Below the pieces are notes generated by a model. That model was not told where the DNA came from and ran no database searches. It saw nothing but the letters and a program-made list of their open reading frames with translations. From contig JBJTWK010000080.1 in assembly GCA_046081705.1 (NCBI GenBank), forward strand, positions 1 through 12,087: a stretch of DNA of 12,087 nt, given 5' to 3'. Within the stretch, counting starts at the first letter, position 1. Each line of letters starts with the position of its first letter. The position numbers and the translations under genes were made by a program. This DNA comes from IMCC26256 sp046081705. Lineage in GTDB: Bacteria; Actinomycetota; Acidimicrobiia; IMCC26256. Below, piece by piece: positions 1 to 6,476 of this stretch.

Positions 1-713
1 TCGAGGATGAGCAGGATCGTGTCGAGCCCGATCCGGTCGGCCAGCTCGAGCGGGCCCATCGGGTGGTTGTATCCGAGCTTCATGCCGGTGTCGATGTGCT
101 CGGCGCTCGCCACACCCTCCTGGTACACGCGCATCGCCTCGCACATGAGGATGCAGCCGAGGCGGGTGGTGACGAAGCCCGGCAGGTCGGCGACCTCGAC
201 CGTCTCCTTGCCGAGCGCGTGGCAGAACGTCAGCGCGCGTCCGAGGATCGCGGGGTCGGTGTCGGCGCCCCGGATCACCTCGACGAGGCGCATGGCTGGC
301 ACCGGGTTGAAGAAGTGGGTGCCGACGGTCTGCTTCGACCGTCCGCTCGCCGCACCGAGCACCGCGATCGGCAGCCCGGAGGTGTTCGACGCGAGCACCG
401 CGGTGTCGGCCGCAGCCGCGCCGATGCGGGCCCACACGGCCTGCTTGAGGTCGAGGTCCTCGGGCACCGCCTCCACGACGATGTCGGCGGTGGCGACCGC
501 GACCTCGAGGTCGGTGGTCACCGCGAGTTCGCCGAAGCCCTCGAGCGCGTTCCCCTTCGCGCGGGCCCGGTGCTCGTAGTGCTCAACCCGCTCCCGCGCC
601 GCGGCGACGAACTCCTCGCGGCTCTCCACGATGGTGACGGCGAACCCGGCGACGAGGGCCTCGTACGCGATGCCGGCGCCCATGATCCCGCCGCCGATGA
701 CGACCGTCCTCAC
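1..713 (-). CDS. 3-hydroxyacyl-CoA (3-hydroxybutyryl-CoA) dehydrogenase, C-terminus cut by window edge
   Basis: NAD-dependent oxidation of (S)-3-hydroxyacyl-CoA to 3-ketoacyl-CoA, a cytosolic step of beta-oxidation or of C4 acid/PHB metabolism. My reverse-strand translation gives 237 codons before the window edge; family members run about 280-290, so roughly the last 45 residues are missing. Residues 6-15 form the Rossmann glycine-rich loop (IGGGIMGAGI), with an acidic E30 at the end of beta-2 as expected for NAD. Catalytic residues are visible: S112 in ASNTSG, H133 in GTHFFNPVP, E145 in VEVIRG and N216 in GYNHPMGPLELAD. The GTG start overlaps the upstream thioesterase stop as GTGA, and AGGGGG lies 7 nt before it. 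The two genes are probably translationally coupled. Enzyme class is firm; the preferred chain length cannot be read from sequence. Confidence 0.93.
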   Translation of the reverse strand, partial: MRTVVIGGGIMGAGIAYEALVAGFAVTIVESREEFVAAARERVEHYEHRARAKGNALEGFGELAVTTDLEVAVATADIVVEAVPEDLDLKQAVWARIGAAAADTAVLASNTSGLPIAVLGAASGRSKQTVGTHFFNPVPAMRLVEVIRGADTDPAILGRALTFCHALGKETVEVADLPGFVTTRLGCILMCEAMRVYQEGVASAEHIDTGMKLGYNHPMGPLELADRIGLDTILLIL

Positions 714-1132
714 GTGGCGTCCCCCTGCGGTCGCCGCCGGAGGAAGAAGGTGCCGGTCGCGGTGGACACCGGCTCGCCCTCGGCGTTGCTGATGGTGGTC
801 GCCAGGTAGGCGATCTGCTTCGTGACCCGCACGACCTCCCCGCGCACGGCGAGCGCATCGCCCGCGACCGCCCCGCGCAGCGTGGAGTACGAGATCGAGA
901 TCGTGGCCCCGAACTCGCCCTTGGCGAGGGCCGAGTTCGTGGCGAAGTTCATGGCCGCGTCGTGGACCACGCCGAACACGCCGCCGTGCACGCCGCCGGC
1001 CGGGTTGCAGGCCAGCTCGGTCGGGGTCCAGGCCGCCTCGACCCATCCCTCCCCGTACCGCTGGAAGTCGACGCCGAGTTGGGCGAGCAGCGGCATGCCG
1101 CCGTCGCCGAGGGAACGATCCATGTCACGCAC
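710..1132 (-). CDS. PaaI-type hotdog-fold acyl-CoA thioesterase
   Basis: A 140-residue single-domain hotdog protein that should hydrolyse acyl-CoA or aryl-CoA thioesters in the cytosol. Numbered from the GTG, the signature runs over about residues 42-65 (N-P-A-G-G-V-H-G-G, then a conserved D in VVHDAAMNFA); the HGG turn and following acidic residue build the PaaI-family active site. The C-terminal half ends in the usual beta strands (TISNAEGEPVSTATGTFFL). I chose GTG at 1132 over the in-frame ATG at 1123 because no Shine-Dalgarno precedes either and a TAGAGT box lies exactly 8 nt upstream of the GTG, which suggests a leaderless mRNA. Starting at the ATG would remove only three residues. It is the first gene of a two-gene unit with the 3-hydroxyacyl-CoA dehydrogenase (GTGA overlap) and is divergent from the thiolase, so it may clear stalled CoA esters of the same pathway. 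The substrate is unknown. Confidence 0.88.
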   Translation of the reverse strand: MRDMDRSLGDGGMPLLAQLGVDFQRYGEGWVEAAWTPTELACNPAGGVHGGVFGVVHDAAMNFATNSALAKGEFGATISISYSTLRGAVAGDALAVRGEVVRVTKQIAYLATTISNAEGEPVSTATGTFFLRRRPQGDAT

Positions 1133-1140
1133 GGGCGGCG

Positions 1141-1146
1141 ACTCTA
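1141..1146 (-). promoter_or_regulatory. Putative -10 box (TAGAGT) of thioesterase/dehydrogenase unit
   Basis: TAGAGT on the minus strand fits the actinobacterial TANNNT -10 consensus and ends 8 nt before the GTG at 1132, so transcription could begin at or within a base or two of the start codon. No -35 like TTGACA is seen, as is common in actinobacteria. Inferred from spacing only. Confidence 0.45.
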
Positions 1147-1245
1147 CCGGGGCCCCGCCGGTGCACCCGGGGCCGGACCGGCTCCGGCCCGACGCCGCTC
1201 GGAGCTGCGGGGATACAGTTCGCCGCCCCAGCAACCCTCGGCCCC

Positions 1246-1251
1246 AGGAGG
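1246..1251 (+). promoter_or_regulatory. Shine-Dalgarno AGGAGG of the thiolase
   Basis: A full-consensus AGGAGG sits 7 nt before the ATG at 1259 and fixes the thiolase start, although the reading frame is open upstream to about 962. It is the strongest ribosome binding site in the window. TACAGT at 1214-1219 is a possible -10 about 40 nt upstream, which would give a leadered transcript, unlike the divergent thioesterase. Confidence 0.8.
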
Positions 1252-1258
1252 CCCCGCG

Positions 1259-2416
1259 ATGCCCACCGCCGTCATCGTCGATGCAGTCCGCACCCCGCTC
1301 GGTCGCCGCAACGGCACCCTCAAGGGGATCCACCCGGTCGACCTCGCGTCGCACACGCTCAAGGCGCTCGTCGAGCGGACGGGCATCGACCCGGGCCTCA
1401 TCGAGGACGTCATCATGGGCTGCGTCATGCAGGTCGGTGAGCAGGGCCTCAACGTCGGGCGCAACGCCGCGCTCGCCGCCGGCTTCCCGGAGAGCGTCGT
1501 CGGCACGACGATCGACCGGCAGTGCGGTTCGTCGCAGCAGGCCGCGCACTTCGCGGCCCAGGGCGTCATCGCCGGCGCCTACGACGTCGTCGTCGCCGCG
1601 GGCGTCGAGAACATGACCCGTGTCCCAATGGGCGCCTCGGTGATCAAGGACTCCTACCCGTTCGGTCCCGAGATGCAGGGGCGGTACCCGAACCTCGTGC
1701 CGCAGGGCATCTCGGCGGAGCTCATCTCCGAGAAGTGGGGCATCAGCCGCGACGAGAACGACGCGTTCGCGGTGCAGTCGCACCATCGTGCCGCGCAGGC
1801 GCGTGCCGAGGGCCGCTTCGACAACGAGATCGTGCCGATCGAGGTCGAGACCGAGGACGGTCGCGTCCTGTTCTCCCAGGACGAGGGCATCCGCCCCGAC
1901 TCCTCGATGGAGACGCTCGGCAAGCTGAAGCCGGCCTTCAAGGAGGACGGCGTCATCACCGCCGGCAACTCCTCGCAGATCACCGACGGCTCGGCCGCGG
2001 TGCTCATCATGTCGGAGGAGAAGGCGAACCAGCTCGGGCTGCGGGCGCGGGCCCGGTTCCACACATTCGCCCTCGCCGGTGTCGACCCGGTGACGATGCT
2101 CACCGGTCCGATCCCCTCGACCGCCAAGGTGCTCGAGCGGGCCGGCATGACGATCGACCAGATGGACCTCGTCGAGATCAACGAGGCCTTCGCCCCGGTC
2201 GTGCTGTCGTGGGCCAAGGAGCACAACCCCGACATGTCGAAGGTGAACGTGAACGGTGGCGCGATCGCCCTCGGCCACCCGCTCGGGTGCTCGGGCGCCC
2301 GCCTGCTCACGACGCTCGTCAACGAGCTCGAGCGCACCGGTGGTCGCTACGGGCTCCAGACGATGTGCGAGGGTGGCGGCATGGCCAACGCCACCATCAT
2401 CGAGCGCCTCGGCTGA
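1259..2416 (+). CDS. Thiolase (acetyl-CoA acyltransferase), FadA5-like
   Basis: A 385-residue thiolase, normal length for the degradative family, that cleaves 3-ketoacyl-CoA with CoA or runs the reverse condensation. The three active-site motifs are complete: nucleophile C89 in IDRQCGSSQQAAH, N308 in the NEAFA block, H340 in GGAIALGHPLGCSGAR, and the second cysteine C370 in CEGGGMANA. The stretch from EINEAFAPVVLSWAKEH through NVNGGAIALGHP closely recalls the mycobacterial steroid thiolase FadA5 and its relatives; this comparison is from memory, not a search. A consensus AGGAGG 7 nt upstream fixes the start. It is divergent from the thioesterase/3-hydroxyacyl-CoA dehydrogenase pair, so the three enzymes supply consecutive or side steps of one acyl-CoA route. 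The small membrane gene begins 8 nt after its stop. Thiolase identity is firm; a steroid or long-chain substrate is a guess. Confidence 0.95.
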   Translation: MPTAVIVDAVRTPLGRRNGTLKGIHPVDLASHTLKALVERTGIDPGLIEDVIMGCVMQVGEQGLNVGRNAALAAGFPESVVGTTIDRQCGSSQQAAHFAAQGVIAGAYDVVVAAGVENMTRVPMGASVIKDSYPFGPEMQGRYPNLVPQGISAELISEKWGISRDENDAFAVQSHHRAAQARAEGRFDNEIVPIEVETEDGRVLFSQDEGIRPDSSMETLGKLKPAFKEDGVITAGNSSQITDGSAAVLIMSEEKANQLGLRARARFHTFALAGVDPVTMLTGPIPSTAKVLERAGMTIDQMDLVEINEAFAPVVLSWAKEHNPDMSKVNVNGGAIALGHPLGCSGARLLTTLVNELERTGGRYGLQTMCEGGGMANATIIERLG

Positions 2417-2424
2417 TCCACCCG

Positions 2425-2703
2425 ATGCTCCCGGTCGTCGCCGCGCTCTGGTGGCCGCTCCGGGCCGTCATCGCGCTCGCGGTCTTCCTGACGATCTACC
2501 TGCTCGCGGCCGCGGTGGTGCGCTCGTTCATGCGCCCCGCGCCCGCCGAGCCGGATCCGGACTCCGTGGTGCCGGTCTCGGAGCGGTTCCGCTGCACCGT
2601 CTGCGGGGCCGAGGTGGTCATGACGGCGACCCCGGACGGCTTCGACCTCGAGGCGCCGCGGCACTGCCGGGAGGACATGGTCCTCGTCACCGACCAGAGC
2701 TGA
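2425..2703 (+). CDS. Small membrane protein with cytosolic CxxC...HC (zinc-ribbon-like) tail
   Basis: A 92-residue protein I do not recognise by name. Residues 9-32 form one strongly hydrophobic helix (ALWWPLRAVIALAVFLTIYLLAAAVV) followed by R33, consistent with a single-pass anchor whose tail stays inside. After a Pro/Asp-rich linker (39-50) comes a compact domain with C57-x2-C60, about 20 residues, then H80-C81, a spacing that could bind one zinc ion. It starts 8 nt after the thiolase stop, has no clear Shine-Dalgarno of its own and is probably read through from the thiolase. It converges on crgA. Codon use matches its neighbours, and the frame keeps sensible chemistry throughout, which argues for a real gene. 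Function is unknown; the zinc site is inferred from the four residues. Confidence 0.72.
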   Translation: MLPVVAALWWPLRAVIALAVFLTIYLLAAAVVRSFMRPAPAEPDPDSVVPVSERFRCTVCGAEVVMTATPDGFDLEAPRHCREDMVLVTDQS

Positions 2704-2745
2704 GTACCGAGCGCGTTCACCGATCCCGCCGGGCGGTCGAATGAC

Positions 2746-2756
2746 ACGACTGTCGT
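2746..2756. repeat. Odd palindrome ACGAC-T-GTCGT
   Basis: Perfect 5-bp arms around one base, in the gap between the convergent small membrane gene and crgA. It is too tight to form a hairpin and looks more like a protein-binding site. It abuts the DnaA-box-like cluster on the right. It could be chance in such short DNA. Confidence 0.35.
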
Positions 2757-2788
2757 TCCCCACAGGCGGTGGACAACCCTGTGGATAA
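2756..2788. promoter_or_regulatory. Cluster of DnaA-box-like 9-mers in a convergent gap
   Basis: On the minus strand 2780-2788 reads TTATCCACA, a perfect match to the classical DnaA box TTWTNCACA. Minus strand 2768-2776 reads TTGTCCACC, one base from the actinobacterial box TTGTCCACA, exactly 12 bp away. Plus strand 2756-2764 reads TTCCCCACA, two mismatches from the same box, in the opposite orientation. The same bases contain an inverted repeat, CCACAGG (2760-2766) and CCTGTGG (2778-2784), with an 11-nt loop. That could instead be a weak bidirectional terminator for the two convergent genes, but there is no T run. This gene order lies near oriC in relatives, which supports a DnaA-binding role; binding itself is inferred. 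Confidence 0.5.
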
Positions 2789-2824
2789 CCCCGATGACCT
2801 AGGAGCCAACCGGGTCCGAAGGCG

Positions 2825-3118
2825 TCAGTGGTACTGCGTGGCGACCACGAACCCGGCCGCGATCTGCACGAGGCCGATGAGTAGGTAGCGGTTCTGCTGC
2901 TCGCCCGGCAGGAGGCCCAGGTAGTTGCCGACGATCACGGCGAGGCCGCACCCGAGCAGGGCGAACATGAGCACCGGCACCCACAGCGGGCTGCGCTTCA
3001 CGGTCTTCGGGGTGGGTGGGGTGTAGCGGCCCGAGGGTTGGGTGGTGCGGGCCTTGGTCCGCCCGGGCCCGGTGCTGGGCTGCTTGGTCTGCCGACCCTT
3101 CGGCTGCTTCGTCGCCAT
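2825..3118 (-). CDS. crgA: CrgA, cell division/septation regulator
   Basis: A 97-residue member of the CrgA family (UPF0233), a small inner-membrane protein that in mycobacteria bridges FtsZ, FtsQ and penicillin-binding proteins and in Streptomyces restrains septation. Residues 1-42 are basic and polar (K/R/T/P-rich) and should be cytosolic. The family's SP-x-W-V-P motif opens the first membrane helix (about 45-67). A short loop with N65-Y66 and PGEQQNR leads to the second helix (about 78-94), which ends in the conserved G-F-x-x-A-T-Q at the C-terminus. Length matches the family (about 90). No Shine-Dalgarno precedes the ATG; TAACGT lies 8 nt before it, suggesting leaderless translation. It diverges from trpG across 55 bp, as in M. 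tuberculosis, where crgA also lies just beyond trpG from the pknB cluster. Confidence 0.93.
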   Translation of the reverse strand: MATKQPKGRQTKQPSTGPGRTKARTTQPSGRYTPPTPKTVKRSPLWVPVLMFALLGCGLAVIVGNYLGLLPGEQQNRYLLIGLVQIAAGFVVATQYH

Positions 3119-3126
3119 GGGGCGGG

Positions 3127-3132
3127 ACGTTA
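3127..3132 (-). promoter_or_regulatory. Putative -10 box (TAACGT) of crgA
   Basis: Minus-strand TAACGT matches TANNNT and is followed by 8 nt and then the crgA ATG at 3118, with no Shine-Dalgarno between. A leaderless transcript is the simplest reading. No -35 is recognised. Confidence 0.45.
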
Positions 3133-3160
3133 CCCGCGAGGGCGGCACGGGGTGGCCGGG

Positions 3161-3166
3161 TACCGT
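3161..3166 (+). promoter_or_regulatory. Putative -10 box (TACCGT) of trpG
   Basis: TACCGT matches TANNNT and ends 7 nt before the GTG at 3174; no Shine-Dalgarno is present. It supports 3174 over the in-frame GTG at 3165, which overlaps the box. Together with the crgA box it makes the 55-bp gap a compact divergent promoter region. Confidence 0.45.
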
Positions 3167-3173
3167 GGCCGAC

Positions 3174-3758
3174 GTGGGTGCCCGAGTGCTCGTCATCGAC
3201 AACTACGACTCCTTCGTCTACAACCTCGTGCAGTACCTCGGGGAGCTCGGCGCGGACCCGGTCGTCCACCGCCACGACGCGATCACCCTCGAGGCGATGA
3301 TCGACCTCGGGCCCGACGCGGTGCTCGTCTCGCCCGGGCCCGGTCGGCCCGAGGACGCCGGCCTCTCCAACGACGCGATCCTCCACTTCGGTGCCGTCGG
3401 CGTGCCGGTGCTCGGCGTCTGTCTCGGGCACCAGTGCATCGGCCGGCTCTACGGCGGCGAGGTCGTGCGGGCCGACGAGGTGATGCACGGCAAGACCTCC
3501 GAGATCCTCCACGAGGGGCTCGGGGTGTTCGCGGGCCTGCCCTCACCCCTCACGGCCACCCGCTACCACTCCCTCGTGGTGCGGCGCGACTCGGTGCCCG
3601 ACTGCCTCGAGATCACCGCCGAGGTCGCCGACGGCACCGTGATGGGGTTGCGCCACCGTGACCTCCCCGTTGAGGGCGTCCAGTTCCACCCCGAGTCGAT
3701 CCTCACCGAGGGCGGGCACCGGCTCATCCGCAACTTCCTCGACCACGCGACCGCCTGA
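3174..3758 (+). CDS. trpG: Anthranilate/aminodeoxychorismate synthase glutamine amidotransferase subunit
   Basis: A 194-residue class I glutamine amidotransferase that frees ammonia from glutamine for anthranilate synthase (tryptophan) or aminodeoxychorismate synthase (folate). The N-terminus has the family's IDNYDSFVYNL (8-18). The oxyanion motif SPGPGRPEDAG spans 53-63. Nucleophile C83 lies in GVCLGHQ, and H172 and E174 complete the triad in FHPESI; YHSLVV (131-136) is also typical. Length is normal for TrpG/PabA. The synthase partner is not in the window, so the subunit may serve both pathways, as a shared TrpG/PabA does elsewhere. The start was chosen at GTG 3174, which leaves the usual few residues before the first beta strand and fits a TANNNT box 7 nt upstream. 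It converges on mutY with only 4 bp between the stops, leaving no room for a terminator between them. The position next to the pknB operon matches mycobacterial trpG. Confidence 0.93.
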   Translation: MGARVLVIDNYDSFVYNLVQYLGELGADPVVHRHDAITLEAMIDLGPDAVLVSPGPGRPEDAGLSNDAILHFGAVGVPVLGVCLGHQCIGRLYGGEVVRADEVMHGKTSEILHEGLGVFAGLPSPLTATRYHSLVVRRDSVPDCLEITAEVADGTVMGLRHRDLPVEGVQFHPESILTEGGHRLIRNFLDHATA

Positions 3759-3762
3759 AGCG

Positions 3763-4536
3763 TCAGGGCAGGGACGCGCGCCCGCGGGTCACGACCGCGA
3801 GGCCGTCGGCGACCAGGCTCTCGAGTGCCTCGGCGTCGAGCTCCCGCACCGACACCGCGTCGGCGGCGCGCAGTCGGGCCATCACCCGACCGCGTCGTTG
3901 GCGGAACGAGCCCTCGAACGGGGCCTGCTTGGTGCGCACCTCACCGGCGAGCGGGCCGCGGGTCGCGCAGCCCCGCCGCAACGGGCACTCGGCACAGCGC
4001 GGCTCACGGGCGCGGCACAGTGCCGCACCGACGTCCATGATCGCGAGGAAGCGGTCGCGACCGCGCAGCGGGCGACCCGTGCGCAGGTAGGCCGTGTCGG
4101 CCTCCTTCGGGGTGAGCAACCGGCCGGCCCGCCTCTCGAGCACGCGGCGGACGTTCACGTCGACCGCGGGTACGTCAGCGTCGTGGACCTGGTCGAGGAT
4201 CGCGCCCGCGGTGTAGGCGCCGATCCCGGGGAGCGCGCGCAGGTCGTCGGGCCATCCGTCGCGCGCGATCACGACCGCCGCGTCGTGGAGGCGTCGGGCT
4301 CGACGTGGGTAGCCGAGGCGACCCCACGCGGCGATCACCGCGCCGGGGGTCGTGGCGGCCATGGTCGCCGGATCGGGGAACTCGGCCATGAACGCGGGCC
4401 ACGCGTCGAGCACGCGCGCCACCTGGGTCTGCTGGAGCATGACCTCGCTCACGAGGATCGCCCACGGATCACGCGTCGCGCGCCACGGCAGGTCGTGGCG
4501 GCCGTGCGCCGCGTACCAGTCGGCGAGACCGGTCAC
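3763..4536 (-). CDS. mutY: A/G-specific adenine glycosylase MutY (short form)
   Basis: A 257-residue HhH-GPD glycosylase that removes adenine mispaired with 8-oxoguanine in base-excision repair. Key residues: E31 in SEVMLQQTQV (the MutY catalytic Glu and intercalating Gln motif), helix-hairpin-helix LPGIGAYTAGAI (102-113), D126 in AVDVNVRRV (the conserved HhH-GPD Asp), and a 4Fe-4S loop C174-x6-C181-x2-C184-x5-C190. SEVMLQQTQ and the Glu separate it from endonuclease III, which has a Lys at the equivalent of position 111 (here Tyr). It lacks the long C-terminal NUDIX-like 8-oxoG reader of E. coli MutY (350 aa), ending instead in a small domain rich in basic residues; short forms are usual in actinobacteria. 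The GTG start is 8 nt after the pknB stop with no Shine-Dalgarno, so it probably depends on read-through from pknB. It is the last gene of the cell-wall kinase operon. Confidence 0.92.
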   Translation of the reverse strand: MTGLADWYAAHGRHDLPWRATRDPWAILVSEVMLQQTQVARVLDAWPAFMAEFPDPATMAATTPGAVIAAWGRLGYPRRARRLHDAAVVIARDGWPDDLRALPGIGAYTAGAILDQVHDADVPAVDVNVRRVLERRAGRLLTPKEADTAYLRTGRPLRGRDRFLAIMDVGAALCRAREPRCAECPLRRGCATRGPLAGEVRTKQAPFEGSFRQRRGRVMARLRAADAVSVRELDAEALESLVADGLAVVTRGRASLP

Positions 4537-4544
4537 GGTCGCGG

Positions 4545-6431
4545 TCAGGTGGTGGACGACGTGGTCGTCGTGATGCCGCCGGTGCCGACCTGGATGGTGA
4601 CGGTCGTTCCGGTCGCCGCCGCCGTGCCGGCACCCGGGCTCTGGCTCACGACCTTGCCGGATTGGGCGTCGAGCGACGCCGTGTTCTGGACGAGCACGCT
4701 GAACCCGGCGGCCTCGAGCGTGCTCGTGGCGACCGCAGGGGTCAGTCCGACGACGTTCGGGATCGGCGTGGGTGCGGGCCCGGACGAGATCACGAGCTTC
4801 ACGACCGTGCCCTTCGGGACGATCGTGCCGCCCGGCGGATCGCTCGAGACGACCGAGTCGATCGGCACGGTGGCCGAGGGCTGGCGCGTCGTCTGCGGGA
4901 TGAGGCCGACCCCCTGCAACTGGACGAGCGCGTCGTTGAGGGTGAGGTTCGCAACGTTCGGCACGGTGACCTTCGGCTTGCCCGTCGACACGTAGAGCGT
5001 GACCGGCGTGTCGACCGGCACGCTGCGACCGGTCGGGGGGTCCGTGCGGATCGCGTTGCCCTCCTCGATGGTCTCGCTCGCCTCGTCCACCGAGGTCACC
5101 GTGAACCCGGCGGCCTCGAGGTCGAGGCGGGCGTCCTCGGCCACCTCGTTCTCGACGGCGGGGATCTTCACGGAACCCTCGCCCGCGCTCACGCGCAACA
5201 GCACCGTCTCACCCTCGTTGATGCGGGTGCCCGGGCGCGGGTCCTGTCCGAACACCTCGCCCTCGGGCCGGGTGCTCGGCAGGCGGTCGACGCGCACCTT
5301 GAACCCGCGCTGCTGGAGCGTGAGCGTGGCGGGCTGCTCCTGGATGCCGATCACGCTCGGCACGTCGACCTCGCTGCGCGACGTGTCGTTCGTGAAGCGG
5401 GCCGCGAGCAGCCCGGCGACCACGAGGATGAGGATGCCGATGAGCACGGCGACCGTCGCCACCACGCCCTTGTTCCGGCCTCGTGGGGCCTGACGCACGG
5501 CGGCTGTCGTGGCGGTGGCGCCACCGGCGCCGGTCGGCACCCCGGGAACGGCGGCGGTCGGCATCTCGACGACCTGCGCGGTCTGCGGTCCGCCGAGGAC
5601 CTGCTCGCTCCGCCGGAACCGCAGCAGGTCGGCCCGCAGGTCGTCGGCGGTCTGGTAGCGAGCGTTCGGGTCCTTGGCGAGCGTCGAGAGGATGATCCCC
5701 TCGAGCGCCGGGGCGATCGCCGGGTTGCGCATGGAGGGCGGCGGCACCTGCTCCTGCACCTGCTGGTACGCGACGGCGACCGCGTTGTCGCCCGCGAACG
5801 GCGGCGTGCCGGTCGACATCTCGTAGAGCACGATCCCGAGCGAGTAGAGGTCGGACCGCGCGTCGACCTCGAAGCCCTGGGCCTGCTCGGGGGAGAAGTA
5901 CGTGGCGGTGCCCATCACCGAGCCGGCCTTCGTGAGTTCGTTCGGCGAGTTGCCGGAGAGCGCGATGCCGAAGTCGGTGACCTTGACCTGACCCTGTGAG
6001 GAGATGAGGACGTTCGCCGGCTTCACGTCGCGGTGGATCACCCCGGCCGCGTGGGCGGAGCCGAGCGCCGCCGCGATCTCGCCCCCGATCCCGGCGACCT
6101 GGCGGTCGTCGAGGCGGCCGCGAGCGGTGATGAGGTCGCGCACCGACCGGCCGTCGATGTACTCCATGACGATGAACGACGTGTCGCCGTCCTGACCCCA
6201 GTCGTAGACCGACACGATGTTCGGGTGGTTGAGGTTGGCCGCGGCCTGGGCCTCGTGGCGGAACCGCTCGACGAAGTTCGGATCCCGGGAGAGTTCGGCG
6301 GCGAGGACCTTCACCGCCACCGGGCGGGAGAGCCGGCGGTCCTGGGCGAGGAACACCTCCGACATGCCGCCCCGGGCGAGCAGTTCGACGAGTTCGTAGC
6401 GGTCCGCGAGGACCCGGGGTTCGGCTGCCAT
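4545..6431 (-). CDS. pknB: Serine/threonine protein kinase PknB with four PASTA repeats
   Basis: A 628-residue membrane receptor kinase that senses peptidoglycan or lipid II and phosphorylates cell-wall and division proteins. Kinase domain about 12-272: glycine loop ARGGMSEV, K41 in VAVKVL, E60, catalytic D135 in HRDVKPAN, DFG 153-155, activation loop with T167 and S171, GTATYFSPEQ, and ARSDLYSLG. A Pro/Ala/Thr-rich juxtamembrane stretch (about 280-317) leads to one helix (about 322-344). Four PASTA repeats of about 65 residues follow (about 355-419, 420-486, 487-552, 553-618), each beginning with a V/I-x-V/I-P motif. The tail is Thr/Ser-rich (620-628). I start at ATG 6431, which has GGAG 6 nt upstream, over an in-frame TTG at 6443 that overlaps that GGAG. 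M. tuberculosis PknB is nearly the same length (626). The paralogue pknA, its neighbour in mycobacteria, is absent: pbpA lies 45 bp upstream. Confidence 0.97.
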   Translation of the reverse strand: MAAEPRVLADRYELVELLARGGMSEVFLAQDRRLSRPVAVKVLAAELSRDPNFVERFRHEAQAAANLNHPNIVSVYDWGQDGDTSFIVMEYIDGRSVRDLITARGRLDDRQVAGIGGEIAAALGSAHAAGVIHRDVKPANVLISSQGQVKVTDFGIALSGNSPNELTKAGSVMGTATYFSPEQAQGFEVDARSDLYSLGIVLYEMSTGTPPFAGDNAVAVAYQQVQEQVPPPSMRNPAIAPALEGIILSTLAKDPNARYQTADDLRADLLRFRRSEQVLGGPQTAQVVEMPTAAVPGVPTGAGGATATTAAVRQAPRGRNKGVVATVAVLIGILILVVAGLLAARFTNDTSRSEVDVPSVIGIQEQPATLTLQQRGFKVRVDRLPSTRPEGEVFGQDPRPGTRINEGETVLLRVSAGEGSVKIPAVENEVAEDARLDLEAAGFTVTSVDEASETIEEGNAIRTDPPTGRSVPVDTPVTLYVSTGKPKVTVPNVANLTLNDALVQLQGVGLIPQTTRQPSATVPIDSVVSSDPPGGTIVPKGTVVKLVISSGPAPTPIPNVVGLTPAVATSTLEAAGFSVLVQNTASLDAQSGKVVSQSPGAGTAAATGTTVTIQVGTGGITTTTSSTT

Positions 6432-6476
6432 GGGTGGCTCCAACCTACTGCCGCACCGGCGCGTCGTCGCGGTCGG

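Noticed and set aside
63..809. Plus-strand open frames over the first 800 bases
   Set aside because: They are antisense to the 3-hydroxyacyl-CoA dehydrogenase and thioesterase, whose motifs are clear on the minus strand.
1124..2278. Long minus-strand open frame continuing the thioesterase frame upstream through the thiolase
   Set aside because: It is an Arg/His/Asp/Gly-rich shadow of the thiolase codons; thiolase motifs are complete on the plus strand, and the thioesterase domain begins only at about 1132.
2727..2740. CCCGCCGGGCGG stretch as a terminator hairpin for the small membrane gene
   Set aside because: The arms pair over only about 4 bp with a 3-nt loop, and there is no T run; in GC-rich DNA this is expected by chance.
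3658..4995. 445-codon plus-strand frame running from the trpG end through mutY and into pknB
   Set aside because: Shadow frame opposite mutY and pknB, with no recognisable domain; both minus-strand genes have full catalytic motifs.
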